Positions 37,869 to 46,201 of a stretch of 64,000 nt of DNA are shown piece by piece. Both the position numbers and the translations under genes were made by a program. Under the pieces are notes generated by a model. That model saw only the letters and a program-made list of their open reading frames with translations. It was not told where the DNA came from and ran no database searches. This DNA is from Pseudooceanicola sp. (GTDB taxonomy: Bacteria > Pseudomonadota > Alphaproteobacteria > Rhodobacterales > Rhodobacteraceae). Position 1 is the stretch's first letter. Each line of letters opens with the position of its first letter. Where the stretch lies: contig PAPR01000043.1 in the NCBI GenBank assembly GCA_002709085.1, positions 49,625-113,624 on the forward strand. The letters run 5' to 3'.

Positions 37869-38768
37869 TCAGCTGACGCGCCGTGTCGTAGCCGCCCTGG
37901 CGCGGTAGGTCCCTGGCGGAATTCCCACGCGATGCGAAAAGAAGCGGTTGAAATAGGCCGGGTCTTCATAACCGATGGAATGGCCAATCTCTGCCACGGT
38001 CATTTCGGTGTAGAGCAGGCAGCGCTTTGCCTCTACGACGATCCGGTCATACAAGACCTCAGAGGCCGTGCGCCCGGCGCGCAGCTTGCAAGCCGCATTC
38101 AAGCGCTGGGTCGAGACACCAATCTTGCGCGCATAGAAGTCGAGCGTTTTCACTTGGTAAAAATGTTCTTCCAGCGCGGCGCGGTAGCGGGTCACAAGTT
38201 CGAAATCCCGATCCCGTCTGGCCGGTTCGGTCTCAAGCCGGTTCGCCGAAAGCCGCAAGAGCGAGACCAGGATATTCAAAAACACGCCCCGGATTGCCAT
38301 CCGCCGGCCCGGCGCCTCCCGAGTGGTTTCTGTCAAAAGCTGTTCGAACAGGATCGGCACGATCTCTGCGCAGGGGCCATCGGCGGCAAGGGGGTAGGCA
38401 CCCGGTTTGCGTGTGATGGCGACAAGGCGGGGATCGTCCCTGACGAGGGCCTCAATGAACGTCACGGCGATCGTGATGACCCGACCCTCGGTCCCTGGAT
38501 CGAACCGGATCTCGTGTAGCGCCCCAGCCGGCTGCATCACCAGCGTCCTCGGTTTGGCGAGTAGCGTTTCGCCTTCGATCGTGAACCGCCCACCGCCATC
38601 CTTGATCCACAGGATTTGCGCGTGGTCCGGATGCACATGCGGATGAATTATCCAATCGTGGCGCAGGGATCGTTCGCGGATAGGCTCGACGTGGATCGTA
38701 TCCAGATCTTCGTCAAGCTGCGCATCTCCATAAAGATAGAAGTTTGGAATAGCTGCGGGCCTGGACAC
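37869..38768 (-). CDS. AraC family transcriptional regulator with cupin domain
   Basis: A 299-aa regulator with an N-terminal cupin-type ligand domain (about 20-110, His-rich HPHVHPDHAQILWIKDGGGRFTIEGE) and a C-terminal AraC double helix-turn-helix (about 205-295: KIGVSTQRLNAACKLRAGRTASEVLYD and MTVAEIGHSIGYEDPAYFNRFFSHRVG). The GTG at 38768, with GAGGAG upstream, gives the homologue-like start SRPAAIPNFYLYGDAQ; a longer reading would run into the divergent promoter region. It faces the flavoprotein-SDR operon and probably regulates it. The effector is unknown. Confidence 0.86.
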   Translation of the reverse strand: MSRPAAIPNFYLYGDAQLDEDLDTIHVEPIRERSLRHDWIIHPHVHPDHAQILWIKDGGGRFTIEGETLLAKPRTLVMQPAGALHEIRFDPGTEGRVITIAVTFIEALVRDDPRLVAITRKPGAYPLAADGPCAEIVPILFEQLLTETTREAPGRRMAIRGVFLNILVSLLRLSANRLETEPARRDRDFELVTRYRAALEEHFYQVKTLDFYARKIGVSTQRLNAACKLRAGRTASEVLYDRIVVEAKRCLLYTEMTVAEIGHSIGYEDPAYFNRFFSHRVGIPPGTYRARAATTRRVS

Positions 38769-38899
38769 GTACCTCAGTCTCCTCTTACGGTTGTCGTGGA
38801 CGTTGCCGTTGAATTGTCCAACAAAAACGTCGCCCTGTCCATTGGACCAATGCCACCGGTCCGGCCTAATCCCGACTGCAGACCACACGGGAGGAATGC

Positions 38900-40597
38900 A
38901 TGAGCCTGCGCCCAGAGGGTGACGAAACCTACGACGTCGTCGTGGTCGGATCCGGCGCCGGTGGAATGTCCACGGCGATCACTGCGAAAAAGCACGGGCT
39001 GTCCGTCGCGATCATCGAAAAAGAGCCGGTGTTCGGCGGAACCACCGCCTTTTCCGGGGGGGTCTTGTGGATCCCGATGAACCCGCAGGCCAGGGAGGCC
39101 GGGGTCAAGGATAGCCGTGATAACGCGCTGACCTACATGAAAGCGGAAACCGGCAATCTATATTCGGCTGACGCGGTCGAGGCGTTTCTCGATACCGGCC
39201 CGGAGATGGTGGAATTCTTTGAACGCGAAACATCCGTCAAATTCGTGCCCACGCTATACCCTGACTATCATCCCGATGTACCGGGCGGGGTCGACGTTGG
39301 CCGCTCCATCCTGGCGGCACCCTTTGACACCTCATCGCTCGGCGCCAACCTCAAGAGGCTGCGCCCGCCGCTCTCGACCATCACCTTCATGGGCATGATG
39401 TTCAATTCATCCAACGCGGACATCAAACACTTCTTCAACGCGACCAAATCCGCCTCCAGTTTCGCCTATGTCGCCAAGCGGATGGTCAAGCACTTCACCG
39501 AAGTCACGCGCTACGGGCGCGGTGTGCAGGTGACATCCGGCAATGCGCTGGCCGCCCGGTTGGCGAAGTCGGTGTTTGACGCCGACATACCGCTCTACAC
39601 CGAGACGCCCGCCGAGGAACTGATCGTGACTGACGGACGTGTCACGGCTGTTCGGACCCCGAGCGGGACGCTGAGTGCGCGCAAGGGGGTAGTCATCGCC
39701 ACAGGCGGTTTCGCGCATGACCTGGAGAAGCTGAAAAAAGCCTATCCACATCTTGCCCGCGGGGGTGAGCATGTCTCGCCCGTACCCGAGGCCAACACCG
39801 GCGACGGCATCCGGCTGGCCGAATCCATCGGTGGCCACGCGCCGGTCGAATTTGGCGACACCTCCGCCTGGATGCCCGTCTCGAAGGTCCCGCAAGGCAA
39901 GGGCAGGTTCGGTGCGTTCCCGCATCTTCTCGACCGCTACAAACCTGGAATTATCGCGGTGTTGAAAAGCGGCAAGCGCTTCACCAACGAAAGCAATAGC
40001 TATCATGATGTCGGCGCAGCCCTCCAGCGCGCCTGCGAGGGACAGACCGAGACGGCCGCCTGGCTCATTTGCGATCACCCGACGATCCGTAAATATGGCC
40101 TCGGATTTGCCAAGCCCGCTCCGGTTCCGCTCGGCCGGTATATCTCGAACGGGTATTTGCAAAGGGGCACGACACTGGCCGATCTCGCCGCTGCGACGGG
40201 CATCGACAGGTCCGCGCTTGAGGCAACGGTCGCGGCCTATAACAAAACCGCTTCGGTGGGCGAGGACCCGGAATACGGTCGCGGCACGACCAGCTTTAAC
40301 CGCTACCTCGCCGACCCTGAGCACCAGCCCAACCCCTGCGTTGGTCCGATCACGACGGGCCCATATTACGCGCTGCGGATCGTCATGGGCGACCTTGGTA
40401 CGTTTGACGGCTTGCGCACAGATGTTTCGGGCCAGGTTCAGCGTGCGGACGGCTCGGCTATCGGGGGGCTGTTCGCTGTCGGCAACGATCGCGCCTCGAT
40501 CATGGGCGGAAACTATCCGGGCGCAGGTATCACACTGGGCCCGGCGATGACCTTCGGCTATCTGACCGGCCGGCACCTGGCAGGGGTCTCGAGATGA
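38900..40597 (+). CDS. FAD-dependent oxidoreductase, 3-ketosteroid 1-dehydrogenase-like
   Basis: A 565-aa flavoprotein of the KstD/fumarate-reductase family. The Rossmann motif VVVVGSGAGGMSTA lies at 13-26, with GGTTAFSGGVLWIPMN at 47-62 and the C-terminal FAD-binding VGNDRASIMGGNYPGAGITLG. Tyr539 and Gly543 in NYPGAG align with the Tyr/Gly pair that polarises the C3 ketone in KstD, so dehydrogenation next to a ring ketone is plausible; a steroid substrate is not shown. It starts a three-gene operon, overlapping the first SDR by 4 bases, and is divergent from the AraC regulator. Confidence 0.83.
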   Translation: MSLRPEGDETYDVVVVGSGAGGMSTAITAKKHGLSVAIIEKEPVFGGTTAFSGGVLWIPMNPQAREAGVKDSRDNALTYMKAETGNLYSADAVEAFLDTGPEMVEFFERETSVKFVPTLYPDYHPDVPGGVDVGRSILAAPFDTSSLGANLKRLRPPLSTITFMGMMFNSSNADIKHFFNATKSASSFAYVAKRMVKHFTEVTRYGRGVQVTSGNALAARLAKSVFDADIPLYTETPAEELIVTDGRVTAVRTPSGTLSARKGVVIATGGFAHDLEKLKKAYPHLARGGEHVSPVPEANTGDGIRLAESIGGHAPVEFGDTSAWMPVSKVPQGKGRFGAFPHLLDRYKPGIIAVLKSGKRFTNESNSYHDVGAALQRACEGQTETAAWLICDHPTIRKYGLGFAKPAPVPLGRYISNGYLQRGTTLADLAAATGIDRSALEATVAAYNKTASVGEDPEYGRGTTSFNRYLADPEHQPNPCVGPITTGPYYALRIVMGDLGTFDGLRTDVSGQVQRADGSAIGGLFAVGNDRASIMGGNYPGAGITLGPAMTFGYLTGRHLAGVSR

Positions 40598-41364
40598 GTT
40601 GGCTGGGACTTGAGGGCAAGGTTGCGGTTGTCACAGGCGCTGCCGGCGGTATCGGCAACGCCATCGCCAAGGCGTTCAGCGACGCCGGGGCGGAGGTCAT
40701 GCTCTTGGATCTGGACCAAGCAGCGGTGCAGGACGCGGCCGACAGTATCAGAGCGCGCGCCTTCGCCTGCGACGTAACCCACCCCGAGAGCATCGCGGCA
40801 ACCGTGGAGGCAATCGGCAGCGTCGATATCCTCGTGAACAACGCGGCTTTTCTGGCCCCCGGAAACCTCGACCTCACAGACATCGAGAGCTGGCAAAAAA
40901 TGCTGGATGTGAACCTGACCGGTTACCTTCGGTGCGCACAGGCATTCGGCGCGGGCATGTTGGCACGCGGCTCGGGCGCGCTGGTGCACGTCGGGTCGAT
41001 CTCGGGGAGCCACCAGCAGGCCTTCTCCAACGCCTATTCCGCGTCCAAGGCCGGGGTGTCCATGTTGTCACGCCAACTGGCCTATGAGTGGGGGCCGCGG
41101 GGCGTGCGATCCAACGTGGTTTCGCCGGGTCTGGTTCGCACGCCGCTCTCGGAAAGCTTCTACGCCGACCCAAAGACCAAGGCGGCGCGCGAGAGTGTCG
41201 TTCCTCTGCGTCGGATCGGTCGGGTCGAGGATATCGCCGATGCTGTGCTTTACTTCGCCTCGGATCGCGCCGGCTATGTCACGGGCCAAGAGGTTATCGT
41301 CGACGGCGGTTATGCGCAGACCTTGATGAACCATGTCCCCCGACCAGGTTATGCCCATGACTAG
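40594..41364 (+). CDS. Short-chain dehydrogenase/reductase (first of pair)
   Basis: A classical SDR, 256 aa. Cofactor motif VTGAAGGIGNAIA (13-25) with Asp39 and Asp41 after the second strand suggesting NAD preference; NNAA at 82-85; catalytic Ser135, Tyr148 and Lys152 in AYSASKAG. Oxidation or reduction of an alcohol/ketone made or used by the adjoining flavoprotein is inferred. The ATG overlaps the flavoprotein stop (ATGA). Confidence 0.87.
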   Translation: MSWLGLEGKVAVVTGAAGGIGNAIAKAFSDAGAEVMLLDLDQAAVQDAADSIRARAFACDVTHPESIAATVEAIGSVDILVNNAAFLAPGNLDLTDIESWQKMLDVNLTGYLRCAQAFGAGMLARGSGALVHVGSISGSHQQAFSNAYSASKAGVSMLSRQLAYEWGPRGVRSNVVSPGLVRTPLSESFYADPKTKAARESVVPLRRIGRVEDIADAVLYFASDRAGYVTGQEVIVDGGYAQTLMNHVPRPGYAHD

Positions 41365-42100
41365 TCCGGTCGCATTGATAACCGGCGGCGCTGTGGGAAT
41401 CGGCCATGCCACCGCATGTGTCTTTGCACAGCGCGGTTACCGGGTGGTGATTGCCGACCTGAGCGGCGCCCAGGACGCCGCGCATACGCTCGGGTCCGAG
41501 CATATCGGCGTCAGCCTCGACGTGACCGACGAAGCTGCGGTTCGTGATCTGGTCTCCGGGCTCGACCGGATCGACGTGCTGGTCAACAACGCAGGGATCG
41601 GTGACAGCCATTTGCCGAGCGTGGATCAGGAGATTGAGGATTTTCGGCGGGTTCTGGACGTTCACCTATCCGGCGCGTTCCTGTTGGCGCGGGAATGTGG
41701 ACGGGCGATGACACGGTCGGGGCAGGGCGCGATCGTCAACCTTTCCTCCATCGCTGGGGTCGTAGGCCTGCCACGCCGCAACGCCTACGGCGCTGCCAAG
41801 GCCGGGATCGCGATGATGACCCGATCACTCGCTTGCGAATGGGCCGGATCAGGGGTCAGGGTCAACGCCGTCGCGCCGGGATATGCGCGCACGGCGTTGG
41901 TCGAGAAACTTGTGGACGATGGCCGGATTGACCTTGCCGCGATCCAGCGCCGGGTGCCACAGGGCCGCCTGATCAACCCCGACGAAATCGCCGAGGCGAT
42001 ATGGTTCCTCGCCTCCCCCGCGGCCAGTGCGATCACTGGCGTCACACTCTCGGTCGATGGCGGCTGGGCGGCGTTCGGAGATTTCGGCGACGCATCCTAG
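41357..42100 (+). CDS. Short-chain dehydrogenase/reductase (second of pair)
   Basis: A second classical SDR, 247 aa, clearly homologous to but divergent from its neighbour. Cofactor motif ITGGAVGIGHATA (8-20), NNAG at 77-80, catalytic Ser130, Tyr144 and Lys148 in AYGAAKAG. The ATG at 41357 overlaps the preceding gene by 8 bases; an ATG at 41351 is an alternative. The operon seems to end here, as 400 gene-free bases follow. Confidence 0.86.
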   Translation: MTSPVALITGGAVGIGHATACVFAQRGYRVVIADLSGAQDAAHTLGSEHIGVSLDVTDEAAVRDLVSGLDRIDVLVNNAGIGDSHLPSVDQEIEDFRRVLDVHLSGAFLLARECGRAMTRSGQGAIVNLSSIAGVVGLPRRNAYGAAKAGIAMMTRSLACEWAGSGVRVNAVAPGYARTALVEKLVDDGRIDLAAIQRRVPQGRLINPDEIAEAIWFLASPAASAITGVTLSVDGGWAAFGDFGDAS

Positions 42101-42500
42101 ATGAGCGGATATTCGCAGTCAGCGCCGTGCTCGGCCCGGACTGGCGCAGCCATCGTTTGGGCACTGCGAGAAAGCTGCGACCGGCCCAATTCACAGCCAT
42201 AAAAGCCGTCGATCAGCATGCCTTTTGACGCTGAGAAAATGATCCCAAGACTCTGAGATAAAAAGAAAATGGCCAGGACCCATGTAGGTCCTGACCGGAA
42301 AAACTTTGCCACGCCCGTGAGTATGACTGAAGAAATTGTGTTCTATGAACTATGGGAAATTGAACACGTCAGTATCTATGGCAATTAGTTTGGCAGCCAT
42401 GACGGATCTGGGTCAACGTCGCGGGGCGGGGCGACAGGACTACTTTGCGCAGAAACGCGATTTTTCTTGTGTTTAGCGACTTCCCTACCAAAAATAGGGT
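42101..42500. other. Gene-free region between SDR operon and LuxR-type gene
   Basis: 400 bases with no credible reading frame, more AT-rich toward the right. It holds one clear hairpin (42274-42293) and presumably the promoter of the LuxR-type gene; I could not pick a convincing -35/-10 pair. The gene's ribosome-binding site (TAGGG, one base from the ATG) is weak. Confidence 0.5.
42274..42293 (-). terminator. Hairpin with T-rich tail on the minus strand, no gene upstream
   Basis: CAGGACC (42274-42280) and GGTCCTG (42287-42293) pair perfectly around a 6-base loop, extendable to GG-CAGGACC / GGTCCTG-CC with one mismatch. Read leftward it is followed by ATTTTCTTTTTATC, as in an intrinsic terminator, yet no leftward gene is seen. 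Read rightward there is no T-run. Confidence 0.45.
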
Positions 42501-44306
42501 ATGACCGATTTTCACAACGACCCCGCCCGGGAGGCAAGTGGCGCTGCTGCAGCAGAGCAGACCGGCACGCCTGATTCTACGAGTACGGCCGCCCGGGATT
42601 CACTGATCGAGGCGATCTACCGCATCGCGCTCGACCCGCAGACCTATGATACGTTCATGGAGCGATGGGACGGCTACGTCACAACCCGCGTTGCGCATGA
42701 AATCGGGGGAACCGAGCGGACGGACATGACGGCGACGCCTGAGCTTGATACCCATTTCGCGCTCGCGTCCAAGTTGCTGGACGAAACAATGCCGCCGCCA
42801 ACTGTGGACGGGCAGGAGCCTGCTGCGCCCGGCGCTGGTCGTGGCGCCGCCCGCTGTTTGATTGACGAGCACGGCGTCATTGTCTGGTACAACACCGCCG
42901 CAGAGCGCCAATTTGGATTGCGGCGCGGTGCCACGATTGACACCCTTGGGCTGGAGGAGGCACACCGCGACCGTTTAATCGAGATGGCCGCCGCGCTGGC
43001 CTCGTCGCACGGCTCGCCGCCCCGCCCGCAGATTTTTACCACGAGGCTCAGCGAAACCGGGCGCGACGTGCACTTCCAGGCGCGCGTGATCACCGAAACC
43101 GCTGGCACCGAAGTCATCCTTGTGACCCGGCTTTCCGCCAGCTGGCCAGCCGGGGTTGCGACCCTAATCCGCGAGAACTTTGCCATGACGCCGTCGGAAA
43201 TCGACATCTGCGAATGGATCGCCGATGGCAGAACGGCCAGCCAGATCGCCGAGCTGCGCGGCGCTTCGGTCGCCACCGTGCGCACCCAGATCAAGAACAT
43301 CATGGCCAAGACGCGGACCTCCGCGCAGCCGGAACTCGTCCGCCTGTTGCATTTGCTGATCCGTATCTCGGAAGACAATCCCGATCACAGCCTGCGCGTT
43401 GTTGAGGGCCCCGGTCTGCGTCGTGTGGAATTGCGCGATGGGCGGTCGATGCCGGTGGAACTGCACGGCCCCGAAGGCGGTGATCCCGTGATCTTTTTCC
43501 ATGGGATGCTGGACGGGATGGCCGCGCTGGAGCATTGCCGTGATCTTTTGACACAATACAACCTCCGGTTTATATGTCCAGCGCGTCCCTGGTTTGGTGC
43601 GGCCGACCCTGACCATGGGCCGATGGCCGGCTCGCTCGATCGGTTTGCGCAGGACGTCTGCGAAATGCTGAAGGATCGAAACCTCCGGTCCCCTGTTCTT
43701 TTAGGACATATGGCGGGGGCAATTTCTGCCCATGCGACAGCGGCGGCGGCCAATTCAGGAGACATCCGCGGTCTTGTCAGCGTTTCGGGCGGGGTGCCGA
43801 TCCTGGGGGCGGGCCAGTTTGCCTCCATGACCACCCGGCAGCGCGTGGTGGCCTATACCGCGCGATATTCGCCGCGCGTTCTGCCGTTTTTGCTGCGTGC
43901 CGGGATCCGTCAGATGCGCACCGGGGGAGAGCGGAAATTCCTGATGTCGCTTTATGAGAACTCCCCGGACGACCTGCCGGTCATCGCGGACCCGGATGTG
44001 CAGGATATGGTATTGAATGGCTACCGGTTTACCGTCGCCCAGGGCCACAGGGCATTTGAAATCGACAGTCGACACGTCGTTGGCAACTGGTCCCGCCATG
44101 TCGAGGCGACGGAGATGCCGATCCACCTTATTCACGGTGAAAGCGATCCTGTGGTTGCTCTATCGTCGGTCGAGGATTTTGCGAGGCGGTATCACAACCG
44201 GACACAACTGACCCGGATCGACGGAACCGGACAGTTGATCTTTTATAAATCCCCTGAGGTCGTGCTGAGCGCGGTGCGCAACATGCTGGATCTCGCGCGC
44301 GCTTAG
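42501..44306 (+). CDS. PAS-LuxR HTH regulator fused to a degenerate alpha/beta-hydrolase domain
   Basis: A 601-aa protein with three parts: a PAS-like unit at about 115-210 (AARCLIDEHGVIVWYNTAAERQFGL); a LuxR-type helix-turn-helix at 225-282 (MTPSEIDICEWIADGRTASQ, then SVATVRTQIKNIMAKT); and an alpha/beta-hydrolase fold from about 325 to the end, with the oxyanion-region HG (FFHGM). The nucleophile elbow reads G-H-M404-A-G, so Met replaces Ser, and the position of the catalytic His reads G-T-G-Q578, so His is lost; Asp549 (GESDP) remains. It is therefore probably a ligand-sensing regulator, not an enzyme. It stands alone next to the flavoprotein-SDR operon. The ligand is unknown. Confidence 0.8.
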   Translation: MTDFHNDPAREASGAAAAEQTGTPDSTSTAARDSLIEAIYRIALDPQTYDTFMERWDGYVTTRVAHEIGGTERTDMTATPELDTHFALASKLLDETMPPPTVDGQEPAAPGAGRGAARCLIDEHGVIVWYNTAAERQFGLRRGATIDTLGLEEAHRDRLIEMAAALASSHGSPPRPQIFTTRLSETGRDVHFQARVITETAGTEVILVTRLSASWPAGVATLIRENFAMTPSEIDICEWIADGRTASQIAELRGASVATVRTQIKNIMAKTRTSAQPELVRLLHLLIRISEDNPDHSLRVVEGPGLRRVELRDGRSMPVELHGPEGGDPVIFFHGMLDGMAALEHCRDLLTQYNLRFICPARPWFGAADPDHGPMAGSLDRFAQDVCEMLKDRNLRSPVLLGHMAGAISAHATAAAANSGDIRGLVSVSGGVPILGAGQFASMTTRQRVVAYTARYSPRVLPFLLRAGIRQMRTGGERKFLMSLYENSPDDLPVIADPDVQDMVLNGYRFTVAQGHRAFEIDSRHVVGNWSRHVEATEMPIHLIHGESDPVVALSSVEDFARRYHNRTQLTRIDGTGQLIFYKSPEVVLSAVRNMLDLARA

Positions 44307-44315
44307 GTCTTTCCC

Positions 44316-45437
44316 TCAGTCGAACAGGCGGAGGCTGGATCCCAGCGGTGCGGTGCGGTTCAGGTTGCGCTTGAGGTCCATGACATAGCCGATGATCTCG
44401 GCCACGGTCTGCCAATGCTCGAACGGGATCTCGGCGTCGATCTCGGCTACGTCGTGCAAGGCGCGGGCCAGCGGCTTGTTCTCGACGACGGGGACGTCGT
44501 GATCGCGCGCCACCTTCCTGATTTGCGCGGCCATCAGGTCTGCCCCCTTGGCGACGCAGACCGGGGCCTTGTCGACGCCATTGTCATAGCGCAGCGCCAC
44601 CGCAAAATGGGTCGGGTTGGTCAGGATGACGGTCGCGGTCGGCACGGCGGTGGTGATGCGCTGCTGCGCACGGCGGCGGCGCATCTCGGCGCGCTTGGCA
44701 CGGATCAGCGGATCGCCCTCGGTGTCCTTGTGTTCGTCCTTGATGTCCTGGATCGACATGCGTTGCTTTTTCATCCATTGGAAGCGTTTCCACATCACAT
44801 CCGCAATCGCGATGACCACCAGCAAAAAGGTCACGACGATCAGGAGGATCGAGGCGTAGTGCCCGATGTAGGGCAGCACCGTCTCGGGCGTCACCTGTTC
44901 GGACTGCCAGATTCCTCGCACGGCAAGCTGCGCAATGTAGATCGAGATCGCGCCGACGATCAGCACCTTGGCGACGCTTTTGAGGAACTCGACGAAGGAG
45001 TTGATGGAGAAGATCTTCTTGAACCCCGCGATCGGGCTGATCTTGTTCATCTCCGGGGTGATCCGTTTGACCGCGACGACCACTTCGCCCTGGATGAGGA
45101 CCCCGGCGATGGCGGCCAGAACCATCGTCGCCGCGACGGGGGCGAGCACCGCCGCCAAGCCGCCCGACAGCTCCATCGTCACCTGACCGACGTCGTGGAT
45201 GCCTTGGGTGTCCTGCCCGATATAGACCTGCCCGGCGTTCTCGAAAATCCGGCGCAGGGTGCCCAGCAACATCGGCCCGAGCTGCGGCAGGAAAAAGATC
45301 GCCACGAGGAACAGCGACAGGACCGACATCATGTTGCCGACTTCGCGGGAGGAAGGAACGTCGCCCTTCTCCCGCGCCTGTTTTAGTTTTCGCGGGGTTG
45401 GGTCTTCGGTTTTATTTTCCTTGTCCTCTTCGGCCAT
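44316..45437 (-). CDS. flhB: Flagellar type III export protein FlhB
   Basis: FlhB, 373 aa, is the export-gate switch protein that changes substrate specificity from rod/hook to filament. A charged N-terminus (EDPTPRKLKQAREKGDVPSSREVGN) precedes four membrane segments (about 35-55, 92-118, 155-172 and 195-215). The self-cleavage site NPTH is intact at 274-277 in VILTNPTHFAVALRY. Last in the leftward fliQ-sltF-flhA-fliR-flhB group, 10 bases after fliR. It converges on the LuxR-type gene. Confidence 0.97.
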   Translation of the reverse strand: MAEEDKENKTEDPTPRKLKQAREKGDVPSSREVGNMMSVLSLFLVAIFFLPQLGPMLLGTLRRIFENAGQVYIGQDTQGIHDVGQVTMELSGGLAAVLAPVAATMVLAAIAGVLIQGEVVVAVKRITPEMNKISPIAGFKKIFSINSFVEFLKSVAKVLIVGAISIYIAQLAVRGIWQSEQVTPETVLPYIGHYASILLIVVTFLLVVIAIADVMWKRFQWMKKQRMSIQDIKDEHKDTEGDPLIRAKRAEMRRRRAQQRITTAVPTATVILTNPTHFAVALRYDNGVDKAPVCVAKGADLMAAQIRKVARDHDVPVVENKPLARALHDVAEIDAEIPFEHWQTVAEIIGYVMDLKRNLNRTAPLGSSLRLFD

Positions 45438-45447
45438 GAGGGACCCC

Positions 45448-46200
45448 CTAGAACGTCAACAGACCCAGCCAGTCCGCAAAGCGGGTGACAAAGGTCCGAA
45501 GAGCCGACGGCGCGGCAAAGATAAGAACAAACAGCCCGGTAAAGATCAGCACCGGGGCGGCGACGAAAAAGACCGGCAGGCTCGGCAGCATCCGGTTGGT
45601 CAGGCCCAGCCCGACGTTCAGGATCACGCCCATGACGTAAAAGGGCGCGGCGACGCTGAGGCCGATGTAGAACGAGGTGCTCGCCGCCTTGGCCATCTGC
45701 GCGGCGAGATCACCGGGCATCACTTGCCCCGGCGGAAAGATGTTGTAGCTGTTGACCAGCGCCTCGATCATCACGTGATGCAGATCGGTGGCAAAGATCA
45801 CCGCGATCGCCCCCAGCATCAGTGTCGTCGCGATCAGGGTCGAGCCCTGAAACGACCCGATATCGGGCGCGAAGGCGTTCGACAGGCCCGCCACCATGCC
45901 GATCTGCGCGCCCGCCATCTGCATGCCGGTCAACAGCACCCGCCCCGCCAATCCGATCCACGCGCCGAGCGTCACTTCGATCACCATGGCGCGGAGGAGG
46001 TCGGCGAATTCCACCGGAACAGGGTCCTGCGCGACCAGCGGGGTCAGGATGATCGACAGGATCAGCGAGAACACCAATCGGTGCCGGACAAAGACGAACT
46101 GTTCGCCAAAGGCCGGCAGGAACATCATCGCAGCCCCGATCCGCCCGAACACCAGTGCGACGGCGATGAGCTGAGCGGTGAGCAGCGCGCCCAGATCCAC
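45448..46200 (-). CDS. fliR: Flagellar biosynthetic protein FliR
   Basis: FliR, 250 aa, is an integral membrane part of the flagellar export gate (with FliP and FliQ). Several hydrophobic helices and the conserved GRIGAAMMFLPAFGEQFV (18-35), MVIEVTLGAWIGLAGRVL and APFYVMGVILNVGLGLTNRMLP segments are seen. It starts with GTG one base after the flhA stop, indicating coupling. Confidence 0.94.
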   Translation of the reverse strand: MDLGALLTAQLIAVALVFGRIGAAMMFLPAFGEQFVFVRHRLVFSLILSIILTPLVAQDPVPVEFADLLRAMVIEVTLGAWIGLAGRVLLTGMQMAGAQIGMVAGLSNAFAPDIGSFQGSTLIATTLMLGAIAVIFATDLHHVMIEALVNSYNIFPPGQVMPGDLAAQMAKAASTSFYIGLSVAAPFYVMGVILNVGLGLTNRMLPSLPVFFVAAPVLIFTGLFVLIFAAPSALRTFVTRFADWLGLLTF

Positions 46201-46201
46201 G

